From positions 1 through 49,735 of the forward strand of contig JACNFR010000031.1 in the NCBI GenBank assembly GCA_014384555.1: a stretch of DNA of 49,735 bases, read 5' to 3'. This DNA comes from Candidatus Nitrosopumilus sp. (GTDB lineage: Archaea > Thermoproteota > Nitrososphaeria > Nitrososphaerales > Nitrosopumilaceae). The notes beneath the pieces are model-generated. The model saw only the letters and a list, made by a program, of their open reading frames with translations. It ran no database searches and had not been told where the DNA came from. The translations under genes were made by a program, and so were the position numbers. Position 1 is the first letter of the stretch. Each line of letters opens with the position of its first letter. Shown piece after piece: positions 17,648 to 27,014 of this stretch.

Positions 17648-18070
17648 ATGAATACAGAAGCGAACCTTAAAGGAAATGTATTACATGACATTACTCATTG
17701 GGGACTCAGAGCATCAATTGGTGCAATATTCATAGTCCATAGTTTGAAAAAATTCGATCCCAGTTGGCAGGAATGGTTAGCCAGTATTGGAATGCCACCA
17801 GAAATGCAGTTACCAATTGCATTAGCAGAACTCATTGGAGGAATATTGTTAATTGCAGGAATACTGACTAGAGTCACAGGTTCAATTTTTGCAGTAATTT
17901 TACTGGGGGCAATATTTCACATCAGATGGGAAAACGGATTTTTTGTTTCTCAAGGAGGATGGGAATGGGATTTGGTGATGCTTGCAGTAGTTCTTGCAAT
18001 AATTGTTGCAGGTCCTGGAAGAATATCAATTTCACACCTAGTGAAAAAAATTCCTAGATTCTTACAGTGA
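17648..18070 (+). CDS. DoxX-family membrane protein
   Basis: 140 residues from ATG 17648 (the open frame also reaches a TTG at 17570). Four transmembrane helices are visible: IGAIFIVHSLKKF with the DoxX hallmark, LPIALAELIGGILLIAGIL, TGSIFAVILLGAIFHI and WDLVMLAVVLAIIVAG. DoxX proteins are quinone-linked or redox-stress membrane proteins; the exact role here is unknown. It diverges from the DUF3179 pair, forming a small envelope-redox neighbourhood. Confidence 0.85.
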   Translation: MNTEANLKGNVLHDITHWGLRASIGAIFIVHSLKKFDPSWQEWLASIGMPPEMQLPIALAELIGGILLIAGILTRVTGSIFAVILLGAIFHIRWENGFFVSQGGWEWDLVMLAVVLAIIVAGPGRISISHLVKKIPRFLQ

Positions 18071-19240
18071 TTATTTTATTTTTTTATTTAATTCTGTGAT
18101 GAATTTTTTTATTTTAGGTTTTGGAATTACAGCGCCGCATGCTTTATCATGGCCACCGCCAGAACCGCCAAGACTAGTTGCTAAAAGATTTACAATTTTG
18201 CCCAAGTGAACCTTACAGTCTTTTGAACCTCTAACTGAGACAGCATAAATTCCATGATCAACTCGTTCTTTGTATGCAACACCGACATCTTTTCCAGACA
18301 ATCCCATTACAAAATTGACTGCACCACTTGCACCAGCATCTAAAATTTCCATATGACCAAGATTAGTCATTGTTTTCAATCCCACCTTTACTTTTGCAAT
18401 CATTTGAGATAGTTTTTCTACTTGAATTTGTGCAAATTCATAAGTATTTGGAATATCATGTGGGAATCTAGAGTCTGCTAATTCTTCAACTAAATATTGT
18501 AAATAGTCAGGTTCTCTTTGGCGACCTACAATATTGTAAGTCATCACAGTTGCACTAATCAATGCAAATTGTCGATCATAGATTTGTAGTAATTTTGCAC
18601 CAAGTGGTCGAGTTTCCATATAATCAGTAATGGCAGCACATGCTGCTACAAATGATGCATGATCGTTGAGTTTTGATTTGAATGCAGTGTAAGTTAGAAC
18701 AGCAGTACACTCATTGATATCATGGATTACTTTTACTTTGATTTTAAGCAATGCCTTTACAACATCAGGATCAATATCATGATGATCAATGTAAGTAACT
18801 GAAACTTTATTTTTTCTCAGTCTAGTCATAATATCTATAAATTCATCTTGTGTTTTTTTGCTTAATCCCAAATCACAAATGAATAATGATTTTAATTTTT
18901 CATCTAAAACAACTTGATTTAATGCCTCCATCTGTCCAGGATAATCTACAAGAATAGCATCACCGCCAAAGGCTTGTCGGATTAATGCTGCAGAACTAAT
19001 TCCATCACAGTCTTCTTTATGAGAAATACAGATAACTTTTGTTCGTTGTTGTTTAGTAGATTTTTTTATTGTAGGTTTGGAAGTTTTTTTGGTTACTTTT
19101 TTAGCTGCTGTTTTTTTGGTTACTTTTTTAGCTGCTGTTTTTTTGGTTACTTTTTTAGCTGCTGTTTTTTTAGACACTGAAGGTTTTTTCTTTACAGATT
19201 TCTTAATTTTAGAGACAGCCAATACAGATTGAAAAATCAC
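18071..19240 (-). CDS. DHH/DHHA1 phosphoesterase (RecJ-like) with Lys-rich repeat N-tail
   Basis: 389 residues. The DHH core shows DCDGISSAAL (77-86) and YIDHHDID, and the DHHA1 end has GGSGGGHDKACG. These are catalytic motifs of RecJ/GAN-type exonucleases or oligonucleotide phosphatases. Before the core lies a basic tail (about 10-68) with three copies of AAKKVTKKT, resembling a histone-H1-like DNA-binding tail. The start is GTG 19240; TTG 19222 is another option. It stands alone, convergent with DoxX. Confidence 0.88.
   Translation of the reverse strand: MIFQSVLAVSKIKKSVKKKPSVSKKTAAKKVTKKTAAKKVTKKTAAKKVTKKTSKPTIKKSTKQQRTKVICISHKEDCDGISSAALIRQAFGGDAILVDYPGQMEALNQVVLDEKLKSLFICDLGLSKKTQDEFIDIMTRLRKNKVSVTYIDHHDIDPDVVKALLKIKVKVIHDINECTAVLTYTAFKSKLNDHASFVAACAAITDYMETRPLGAKLLQIYDRQFALISATVMTYNIVGRQREPDYLQYLVEELADSRFPHDIPNTYEFAQIQVEKLSQMIAKVKVGLKTMTNLGHMEILDAGASGAVNFVMGLSGKDVGVAYKERVDHGIYAVSVRGSKDCKVHLGKIVNLLATSLGGSGGGHDKACGAVIPKPKIKKFITELNKKIK
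19091..19171 (-). repeat. Three perfect 27-bp tandem repeats in the DHH gene
   Basis: Units at 19091-19117, 19118-19144 and 19145-19171 are identical. They encode the repeated nine residues AAKKVTKKT in the N-tail of the DHH protein. Perfect identity suggests recent expansion or slippage. Confidence 0.95.
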
Positions 19241-19269
19241 AAACCCTCATTTAAATGAAGAATGTAAAG

Positions 19270-19485
19270 TTAATATTTTCTAGAAGGTTTTTTGATACTT
19301 TGATTTACCAATGAGCTTGAATCAAGACAGACATCATAAAGAGATAATCCATCCATCTGAGTTTGTTGATCTATTTCTTGAATTTTTTTCAATTCATCAG
19401 ATGATGCATTTAGTACCATGTCATCGAGTTTTTTCAAATGTTCACGCTCTTTAGGAGTCATTAGTTTTTGATTAAAAATCATCAT
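19270..19485 (-). CDS. Small helical protein near citrate synthase
   Basis: 71 residues. It is helical in the first two thirds, with a DGLSLYDVCLDSS segment near residue 50 and a basic end. That segment resembles GITFYDMVFEVLY of the small gene on the other side of citrate synthase (20745-20951). Start Met 1 or Met 2. Function unknown. Confidence 0.6.
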   Translation of the reverse strand: MMIFNQKLMTPKEREHLKKLDDMVLNASSDELKKIQEIDQQTQMDGLSLYDVCLDSSSLVNQSIKKPSRKY

Positions 19486-19542
19486 TTATGACCAAAAGTT
19501 GCCATATTAGACTAATTACTAAATTTCATAGACATGATTTTA

Positions 19543-19557
19543 GCTAAAATATTATAG
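19543..19557 (+). promoter_or_regulatory. Possible TATA box of the citrate synthase gene
   Basis: CTAAAATATTATAG-like sequence about 22-36 bases upstream of ATG 19579, the spacing expected for a near-leaderless archaeal transcript. No mapped start supports it. Confidence 0.4.
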
Positions 19558-19578
19558 AAGAATTATGATAGGCTCAAT

Positions 19579-20742
19579 ATGGAGACAAAAAATATCGGTC
19601 TACGTGGAATTGAAGTTGCAGATACAAGAATTTCAAACATAGATGGAGAAAAAGGCAGACTCATTTATCGTGGATTTGACATTTTAGATCTTACAAAAAA
19701 CTCAACATTTGAAGAAACAGCATATCTATTACTTTACGATAGTTTACCAACTAAACAAGAATTAGACGAATTTAATGGAAAACTCATTGATGCAAGATAC
19801 ATTCCAAAACAAATGCAAAAAAACATGGGGAACTGGAGAAAAGATGCAGATCCAATGGACATGCTCCAAGCATTTGTGTCTGCACTTGCAGGATATTACG
19901 ATGAAGAATTTTCAAATAAAGATGCCAGTTATGAAAAAGCCATAAATCTCATTGCAAAAGTTCCCACAATTGTTGCTAGTTGGCATAGAATAAGAAACGG
20001 ATTAGAACCAATGGATCCAGATTCATCACTTAGTCACGCTGCAAATTTTCTTTACATGATGTTTGGAGAAAGACCAGACCCCGAAGTTGAAAAAATATTT
20101 GATACGTGTTTGATTCTTCATGCAGATCATACTTTCAACGCATCAACTTTCACAGCAAGACAAGTTGCATCAACTAGAGCACACATGTATTCAGCTTCAA
20201 GTGCCGCAATAGGAGCACTAAGTGGAGAACTACATGGAGGGGCCAATACAGAAGTTATGAAGATGCTCTTAGAAATTGGAGAATTAGACAAAGTTGAAGG
20301 ATGGATTAAAGAAAAGATGAATGCAGGGGAGAGAATTATGGGTATGGGTCATGCAGTTTACAAGACATATGATCCTAGAGCACAAGTGTTAAAAGAACTA
20401 TCAAGAAAACTTGCAGAAAAAACCAAAGAACCATGGTATGACATCACAGAAAAAGTGGAAACTACTACTATTTCAGAAATGAAGTCTCAGAAGGATAAAG
20501 ACATCTATCCAAATGTGGACCTGTACAGTGCATCATTATACTATATGTTAAAAATTCCAATGGATCTCAATACCCCAATCTTTGCAATTTCAAGGGTTGT
20601 AGGATGGGCAGCTCACATCATTGAAGAAAAATTTGCAGAAGCAGCACCAAAGCCAGCATTATACAGACCAAAGGCCACATACGTTGGAAAATATTGTGGA
20701 CCTGAAGGTTGTGAATATCAAACATTAGACTTGAGAAAATAA
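19579..20742 (+). CDS. gltA: Citrate synthase
   Basis: 387 residues, full length for an archaeal type citrate synthase. It carries NIDGEKGRLIYRGFDI at the start, LHADHTFNASTFTAR mid-protein, the GELHGGAN stretch, the catalytic His in MGHAVYKTYDPRA and IFAISRVVGWAAHIIEE near the end. It condenses acetyl-CoA with oxaloacetate, feeding the oxidative branch of the citric-acid cycle and 2-oxoglutarate supply. It is monocistronic, with convergent small genes either side. Confidence 0.97.
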   Translation: METKNIGLRGIEVADTRISNIDGEKGRLIYRGFDILDLTKNSTFEETAYLLLYDSLPTKQELDEFNGKLIDARYIPKQMQKNMGNWRKDADPMDMLQAFVSALAGYYDEEFSNKDASYEKAINLIAKVPTIVASWHRIRNGLEPMDPDSSLSHAANFLYMMFGERPDPEVEKIFDTCLILHADHTFNASTFTARQVASTRAHMYSASSAAIGALSGELHGGANTEVMKMLLEIGELDKVEGWIKEKMNAGERIMGMGHAVYKTYDPRAQVLKELSRKLAEKTKEPWYDITEKVETTTISEMKSQKDKDIYPNVDLYSASLYYMLKIPMDLNTPIFAISRVVGWAAHIIEEKFAEAAPKPALYRPKATYVGKYCGPEGCEYQTLDLRK

Positions 20743-20744
20743 AT

Positions 20745-20951
20745 TTAATTTCTTGTACTTAACCAATCTTTGGCTTTAGAGTTTACATCGTGTTTGTATA
20801 GCACTTCAAAAACCATGTCATAAAATGTGATACCTTTTTTCTGAGCCTGATCATCTAACCATTTGATTCCATCTGCCAATTCTGGATCATATTCGGAGAA
20901 TTCAACTAATTCATCGACCATTTTTGAGAAGAAAGCGTGTGACTCTAACAT
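20745..20951 (-). CDS. Small conserved-looking protein near citrate synthase
   Basis: 68 residues from ATG 20951 (MLESHAFF...); the frame also opens at 21005. Contains YDPELADGIKWLDDQAQKKGITFYDMVFEVLYKHD, largely helical. The GITFYD segment recalls GLSLYD in the small gene at 19270-19485. It ends 2 bp after citrate synthase in the opposite direction. Function unknown. Confidence 0.65.
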   Translation of the reverse strand: MLESHAFFSKMVDELVEFSEYDPELADGIKWLDDQAQKKGITFYDMVFEVLYKHDVNSKAKDWLSTRN

Positions 20952-21027
20952 ATGTACACCTTTCAATCTATGATCATAAGTGGGGGATTCAAAATATATT
21001 AACAAAAGACCACTTTTTGGTTGACAA

Positions 21028-21438
21028 TTGAACCATATTTTCTATTCAGATGGGAATGCAAAAAAAATTGCATGGATAATTCAAACAAATGATTCAATTG
21101 TTGATCAAAGTAGAGAACATGCACAAATATACAAAAATAAAATTACAGATTTACAATCAAAATATGTTGCATTACATATCGGGTTGTTTTGGGGAATTGG
21201 AGTATTCAAAATAAAAAATGAAGATGTTGTCAAAATAAAATTAGATGAAAAAACAATGATTAATCAATTAAATGCAGACTTGCAAATAGAAGATGAATTT
21301 ATTGCCAATCGAATTAAATTCATCAAACAGTTAACTACACAAAGAAAATTAAAGATCGAATTTGAACAAATCCAACAAAAAGATAATCTGGCAAATAAAA
21401 TACTAGAAGCAAAAGAGCTTAAGACCAAAAACGGATAG
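21028..21438 (+). CDS. Small protein of unknown function
   Basis: 136 residues starting at TTG 21028 (no ATG in the N-terminal region). The first part, HIFYSDGNAKKIAWIIQTND, is strand-rich. A Glu/Lys/Gln-rich helical tail follows (about 80-136). No domain recognised. The TTG start is the only one that keeps the hydrophobic strand. Confidence 0.55.
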   Translation: MNHIFYSDGNAKKIAWIIQTNDSIVDQSREHAQIYKNKITDLQSKYVALHIGLFWGIGVFKIKNEDVVKIKLDEKTMINQLNADLQIEDEFIANRIKFIKQLTTQRKLKIEFEQIQQKDNLANKILEAKELKTKNG

Positions 21439-21562
21439 TTACTTGGTGAGAGCTCAATCGCAGTTTGTAACCATATTTGGCACCAGTTTGATAAAAGAAA
21501 GATTTGTTCAATAACATTGACAACGCCTCATCTTCAATTACAGCGATCCTATGAAAATTTCA
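21419..21562 (-). other. Short protein-like open stretch, possible gene remnant or microprotein
   Basis: In the 245-bp gap before the cupredoxin, the minus strand is open for about 47 codons and reads IAVIEDEALSMLLNKSFF then a YGYKLRLSSH stretch, ending at TAA 21419-21421. Only a late ATG (21517) gives a start, for 32 residues. The amino-acid pattern looks more natural than noise, but it is too short to call. Confidence 0.25.
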
Positions 21563-21683
21563 ATTGACGATCGACAATGTTGAAAATATTTCAATAATAA
21601 TGAATTCAAATAAGATAAACTTGTGAAAAAATCCATTTACAAAGATTAGATTTATTTAGTATGCAGAAAATCTTTGATTAATT

Positions 21684-22589
21684 ATGGCAAGCATAGACAA
21701 AGCAGCAATTGCATTTACAATTGCAATTATTGTTGTAGGTGTAGGAACAGCATTCTATATGGATGGTGTTCAAAGCGCCGGTCCCAGTGTCTCAACTCCA
21801 ACTGTTACAAAAACAGTTGAACCAGTAATGGAAGAAAAAATGAAACCATTGAAATCTGGTTATGAGCGAGCCACATCTGATACAGATCCAGGATTGGGTC
21901 ATGAATCACACCAACTTGCAGTACTATTGGCACCAAGTGACATGATATATTCAGGTACACTAGTTTATGATGCATCTGAAAATATTCAACTAGTCACACT
22001 TAGAGGACCAATCGGAGCTGATGAAAAACCAGCAAAGACTTGGACACCAGATGGTGAAACAATCTTTGAATTAACATTTGTTGATCCAAAGAATGCAAAA
22101 GGTGAATGGGCATTTTCCGGTAATGCTTTAGCAGTTCACACAATGAAAACCACTGCATTCACAGTTGATTACAAAATACTAGACCTCACAAAAACAGAGG
22201 CTATTATTGTAGAAGAAAAAACTGTAGAACTTGAAGAAAAAATATCCATAGAAGTTACAGCTCCAGCTATGGAAGAACCAGCAGGACCAACAACTCACAC
22301 AGTTGACATTCCAGTAGGTACTTCAGTTCCAGGATGTGAAGAAAATAATGCATGCTACTTACCAGCAGACATCACAATCAATGCTGGAGACACAGTAGAA
22401 TGGATTAACATTGACACAGCTGCACACACAGTAACTGGTGGCAGTCCAGCTGATGGTCCATCAGGTATATTTGATAGCAGTCTAGTCATGGCAGATGCAG
22501 TTTATGCATTTGAATTCAATGATCCAGGCAGCTACGATTACTTCTGTATGGTACATCCTTGGATGGTCGGTAGTGTTACAGTGAACTAG
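21684..22589 (+). CDS. Membrane-anchored blue-copper (plastocyanin-like) protein
   Basis: 301 residues. An N-terminal helix (about 7-25) anchors the protein. A middle beta domain (about 70-170) is of unknown type, then an acidic linker and a C-terminal cupredoxin. The type-1 copper ligands are H248 (AAHTVTGG), C288, H291 and M294 (FCMVHPWM). Such proteins carry electrons outside the membrane in ammonia-oxidising archaea, which use copper instead of c-type cytochromes. Start ATG 21684; transcription appears to be alone. Confidence 0.93.
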   Translation: MASIDKAAIAFTIAIIVVGVGTAFYMDGVQSAGPSVSTPTVTKTVEPVMEEKMKPLKSGYERATSDTDPGLGHESHQLAVLLAPSDMIYSGTLVYDASENIQLVTLRGPIGADEKPAKTWTPDGETIFELTFVDPKNAKGEWAFSGNALAVHTMKTTAFTVDYKILDLTKTEAIIVEEKTVELEEKISIEVTAPAMEEPAGPTTHTVDIPVGTSVPGCEENNACYLPADITINAGDTVEWINIDTAAHTVTGGSPADGPSGIFDSSLVMADAVYAFEFNDPGSYDYFCMVHPWMVGSVTVN

Positions 22590-22611
22590 CAAAAAACTTT
22601 TTCCTTTTTTC

Positions 22612-24198
22612 TTATTTTATTTGATTTTTCCTTATAGTTCTATTATATGCCACACCAAATCTATGGGTTTCATCTCTTACATACTGTAAGATTTTCAAAG
22701 AGGATTTGTATTTGGGGATTATAATGGGACTCTTATGTTTTGGAAGATATACTTCCTCATTTTCTTTTGCCAAAGATATACACGGTACATTCAAACCAAG
22801 AGACACCAGAGATTTCATAGCAGAGCCAAGTTGTCCTTTACCACCATCTACAACAATCAAATCAGGCAGTTCAGAATTTTCTTCTAATAATCTATAGTAT
22901 CTTCTTTTGATAATTTCTTCAATCATCGCAAAATCATCCCTTCCCGAAACTGTTTTGATTTTAAATTTCCTATACCCATCTTTGTTAGGAATCCCTCCAA
23001 CAAATCTAGCCATAGAACCCACAGCAAAATCCTCACCATGATTAGAAATATCAAAGCATTCAATGATGTTTGGAATAACGGGAAGATTAAGAATTTCTTT
23101 TAATTCAACCAAGCCAGGGTCACCACCTTTTGAATGAATTAATTGGATATTTTTTAAAATTAGATTAATGATATCTTTTTTCTTTCCGCGAGTAGGGACA
23201 GAGATCTTTACATCAAACCCAGATTGTTCTGAAAGTAAAGATTCTAGCAATATTTGATTTTCAGGAAGTTCACTAACTATGATGAATTTTGGGATTTTAT
23301 GTGTGGAATAATATTGATATAAAAAATTTGAGAATGAATTATCACCTACCAAATCATAAAAGAACTTATCACTATCTCGAATCACGCCATTGATCATTCT
23401 AAAATTCATCACAATTGCAGATTGTTCTTGAATACTCATTCCAAAGTATTCCTCATCAGAATTTTCAACATATTCCATTTTTTGTTTTGTTTGAAGACTT
23501 CCAAGCCTAATCAAAGTATCACGAATATCCTTTGCACGCTCAAATTGCTGCAATTCTGCAGCTTGCTGCATTTCCTCTTCTAATTTTTTTATAAAAATCC
23601 TAGTTTGATTTTTTCCTTTTAGAACATCTTGTAATGCTTCTACATGTTTAGGATATCTTTCCTGAGCATCTTTGAATTCACATGGACCTTCACAATTCCC
23701 CAAATGATATTCTAAACAAACCTTCTTTGGAAGAGTTTTACAAATTCTAATTTGAAATGCTTTTCTTAACGTACCGATTGTAAGTAATTTAGAACTGCCT
23801 TGTGTGAATGGACCAAAAGTTTTACCTTTTCCTAGAAATTTTCCATCTCTAGTTCTTCTTGAAACCAATAATCTAGGAAATTTTTCATCAGAGATTCTAA
23901 GATACGTATACCTTTGTTGATCTTTTAATTCAATATTGAATCTAGGCCTATATTTCTTGATCATATTTGACTCTAAGAGAAATGCTTCACTTTCATTATC
24001 AGTTAAAACAAATTCAATATCAGAAATATTTTCAACTAGTTTTTGTGTTTTATAATTTTGATTTTTGTTAAAATATGATCTTACTCTATTTTTCAAATTT
24101 TTTGCCTTGCCAATATAGATAATTGTTCCATCAATATCTCTCATCAAATAGATTCCAGGATCCGTAGGAACAGTAATTTTTGAAATATCAAAAGTCAT
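22612..24198 (-). CDS. uvrC: UvrC, excinuclease ABC subunit C (short form)
   Basis: 528 residues. It contains the GIY-YIG nuclease (PGIYLMRDIDGTIIYIGKAKNLKNRVRSYF, about 14-45), a Cys-rich part (CKTLPKKVCLEYHLGNCEGPC), a UVR segment (about 205-235) and the RNase-H-like second nuclease (FDISNHGED..., VVDGGKGQL). It ends soon after RDETHRFGVAYNR, so the C-terminal helix-hairpin-helix pair found in many bacterial UvrC proteins is absent. It makes the dual incisions in nucleotide excision repair. It overlaps uvrA by 4 bp. Confidence 0.96.
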   Translation of the reverse strand: MTFDISKITVPTDPGIYLMRDIDGTIIYIGKAKNLKNRVRSYFNKNQNYKTQKLVENISDIEFVLTDNESEAFLLESNMIKKYRPRFNIELKDQQRYTYLRISDEKFPRLLVSRRTRDGKFLGKGKTFGPFTQGSSKLLTIGTLRKAFQIRICKTLPKKVCLEYHLGNCEGPCEFKDAQERYPKHVEALQDVLKGKNQTRIFIKKLEEEMQQAAELQQFERAKDIRDTLIRLGSLQTKQKMEYVENSDEEYFGMSIQEQSAIVMNFRMINGVIRDSDKFFYDLVGDNSFSNFLYQYYSTHKIPKFIIVSELPENQILLESLLSEQSGFDVKISVPTRGKKKDIINLILKNIQLIHSKGGDPGLVELKEILNLPVIPNIIECFDISNHGEDFAVGSMARFVGGIPNKDGYRKFKIKTVSGRDDFAMIEEIIKRRYYRLLEENSELPDLIVVDGGKGQLGSAMKSLVSLGLNVPCISLAKENEEVYLPKHKSPIIIPKYKSSLKILQYVRDETHRFGVAYNRTIRKNQIK

Positions 24199-27014
24199 TT
24201 TTTCAATATTTTCTTCAAATACTTTCCAGTATAACTTCCAGGTGCTTTTGAAATATCCTTAGGAGTGCCAATTGCTACAACTCGCCCACCTTCATCACCA
24301 CCTTCAGGTCCAAGATCAATTAGCCAATCAGAATTTTTGATAACATCCATGTTGTGCTCAATTACCACAACAGTATTTCCAAGATTCACAAGGCGGTTAA
24401 GAACATCTAACAATTTTTGAACATCTGCAAAGTGCAAGCCTGTCGTAGGCTCGTCTAATATGTAGAGAGTTTTTCCAGTCCCTCGTTTTGATAGTTCAGA
24501 TGCGAGTTTGACTCTTTGAGCCTCACCACCAGATAACGTGGTAGAAGACTGTCCTAGTTTGATATACTCTAAACCAACATCATATACTGTTTGCAATTTT
24601 CGTTTAATTGCAGGGATGTTTTCAAAGAAATTTAATGCCTCATAGACAGTCATGTCCAGAATATCTGAAATGTTTTTTCCCTTGTACAGTACAGATAGAG
24701 TTTCAGTATTGTATCTTTTTCCTTTACACTCATCACACTTTACATAAACATCAGATAGAAACTGCATTTCAATTTGCTTTACTCCATCGCCATCACATGC
24801 AAAACATCTACCATCAGCCACATTAAACGAAAATTGTCCAGGCGCATATCCACGTTCTTTGGATAATGCAGTATTTGCATACAGTTCTCTAATTGGCGTA
24901 AACGCTCCAATGTATGTTGCAGGATTTGAACGCGGAGTCCTACCAATTGGAGATTGATCAATAGCAATTACTTTATCAATGTTTTCCAATCCAGTAATTT
25001 CTTTATGAGTGCCAGGTCTAACATTTGATTTGTAAAAATGATTTTCTAAGGATTTTAATAAAATATCATTGATTAATGTAGATTTTCCAGAACCCGAAAC
25101 TCCAGTTACAGAAACAAAAAGACCCAAAGGAATTTCAACATCTATACCTTTAAGATTATTTTCAGATGCGTTCTTTACAAACAATGAACCAGAACGATTA
25201 CGAGTTTTATTTTCCAAATTTATCAAGGAATTATCTTTTAGATACGAACCAGTCACAGACCGATTATCCTTTAGAATTTGATTTACAGTTCCCTCAAAAA
25301 CAACATTTCCTCCATGTACACCTGCTCCAGGGCCCAAATCAATCATCCAATCTGAATTTCGGATAACTTCCTCGTCATGCTCTACAACAATTACAGTATT
25401 TCCCAGATTTCGTAGCTTATTTAGCGTTTTAATGAGTCGTGTGTTATCTCGCTGATGTAAACCAATGGTAGGTTCATCAAGGACATATAATACTCCAGTC
25501 AAATTGGAACCAATCTGAGTTGCCAATCTAATTCGTTGTGATTCGCCACCAGATAACGTGGAACTTAATCTGTTTAATGTAAGATAGTTCAATCCCACAT
25601 TCATTAAAAATTCAAGACGTTCTCTTATCTCTTTTAAAACATCTCTTGCAATGTATTGTTCATTTTCAGTTAACTTCAATGAAGAAAAGAAATCATAACA
25701 ATGATCAATTGACATATCACAAACATCCATTATTCCTTGTTCATTAATTTTAACTGCAAGTGATTCTGGCTTTAATTTTTTACCATCACATGTAGTGCAA
25801 GGAGTGTCACGCATGAATTGCTTTAACCATTCTCTTTTTGATTCAGAATCAGTTTCCATAAATGTTCGTTGTAAATTAGATAAAACACCTTCAAACGTAT
25901 TTGTAGATTGCCAAGATGAATCTCCAGATTTTGAACGATATGTGAAATCTATCAAATCATCTGTACCATGTAAAATTATTTTAAGATGTTTAGGTTGAAT
26001 TTTATCAAAAGGAGTCATCAAATCAAAACCAAATTTTTTGCCTACTGCCCTTAATGCTTGTCGTCTAAATGCAGAAAATCTTCCACTCCAAGGCACTATT
26101 GCGCCATCTAAAATGGATTTTGTTTTATCAGGTACAACTAAATCTGCATCAAATTCCATCTTCACTCCCAGACCATTACATGTTTTACACATACCAAAAG
26201 GAGAGTTGAATGAAAATGAACGAGGTTCTAATTCACCTACTGTCAATCCACAATAAGGACACGCATTGTTTTGTGAGAAAATTTTTTCTGATTTCTCAGT
26301 TGCAATCATAACATCACCTTTAGATGCCTTGATTGCAGTCTGTATGGCTTCAAAAAGTCTAGATCGTTCTGATTTCTCAGTAGTAATCCTATCAACTACA
26401 ATCTCAATATTGTGCCATTTTTGCCTGTCAAGGGATGGAATTTCATCATCTAGGCTCAAAATTTCACCATTTAGTCGTATTCTAGAGTATCCATCTTTTT
26501 TGATTTGTTCAAATAACTTCTCATAAGTTCCCTTTTTTCTCTGAATGATTGGAGCTAAAATGAGAATCTTTTTTCCTGAAAAATCTTTGAGTACTGAATC
26601 ACATATTCGTTCAATAGATTGTGTTGAAACTTTGCGTCCACAATTTGTACAATAAGGAATACCAATTCTTGCAAATAACAATCTCATGTAATCATAAATT
26701 TCAGTAGTAGTTCCAACAGTAGAACGAGGATTTTTACTAGTAGTTTTTTGTTGTATTGAAATTGCAGGGGATAGACCTTCAATCGAATCAACATCAGGCT
26801 TATCCATCATTTCTAAAAATTGACGAGCATAAGATGAAAGGGATTCAACATATCTTCTCTGGCCTTCAGCATAAATAGTATCAAATGCCAACGTAGACTT
26901 GCCAGATCCAGATAAGCCACTAATTACAACCAATTTGTTTTTTGGAATATCAATATCCAAATTCTTTAGATTGTGATGACGGGCGCCACGAATTTTCAGT
27001 TTATTTTCTACCAT
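24195..27014 (-). CDS. uvrA: UvrA, excinuclease ABC subunit A
   Basis: 939 residues from ATG 27014 (MVENKLKIRGARHHNL); an earlier Met at 27026 is less typical. Two ABC ATPase halves carry GLSGSGKST and GVSGSGKST Walker A loops and LSGGE(S/A)QR signatures, plus the zinc modules CPYCG...CKTCNG and CFACDG...CDECKG. It finds damaged DNA as a dimer and loads UvrB. It overlaps uvrB by 14 bp and uvrC by 4 bp, indicating one transcript. Confidence 0.98.
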   Translation of the reverse strand: MVENKLKIRGARHHNLKNLDIDIPKNKLVVISGLSGSGKSTLAFDTIYAEGQRRYVESLSSYARQFLEMMDKPDVDSIEGLSPAISIQQKTTSKNPRSTVGTTTEIYDYMRLLFARIGIPYCTNCGRKVSTQSIERICDSVLKDFSGKKILILAPIIQRKKGTYEKLFEQIKKDGYSRIRLNGEILSLDDEIPSLDRQKWHNIEIVVDRITTEKSERSRLFEAIQTAIKASKGDVMIATEKSEKIFSQNNACPYCGLTVGELEPRSFSFNSPFGMCKTCNGLGVKMEFDADLVVPDKTKSILDGAIVPWSGRFSAFRRQALRAVGKKFGFDLMTPFDKIQPKHLKIILHGTDDLIDFTYRSKSGDSSWQSTNTFEGVLSNLQRTFMETDSESKREWLKQFMRDTPCTTCDGKKLKPESLAVKINEQGIMDVCDMSIDHCYDFFSSLKLTENEQYIARDVLKEIRERLEFLMNVGLNYLTLNRLSSTLSGGESQRIRLATQIGSNLTGVLYVLDEPTIGLHQRDNTRLIKTLNKLRNLGNTVIVVEHDEEVIRNSDWMIDLGPGAGVHGGNVVFEGTVNQILKDNRSVTGSYLKDNSLINLENKTRNRSGSLFVKNASENNLKGIDVEIPLGLFVSVTGVSGSGKSTLINDILLKSLENHFYKSNVRPGTHKEITGLENIDKVIAIDQSPIGRTPRSNPATYIGAFTPIRELYANTALSKERGYAPGQFSFNVADGRCFACDGDGVKQIEMQFLSDVYVKCDECKGKRYNTETLSVLYKGKNISDILDMTVYEALNFFENIPAIKRKLQTVYDVGLEYIKLGQSSTTLSGGEAQRVKLASELSKRGTGKTLYILDEPTTGLHFADVQKLLDVLNRLVNLGNTVVVIEHNMDVIKNSDWLIDLGPEGGDEGGRVVAIGTPKDISKAPGSYTGKYLKKILKK

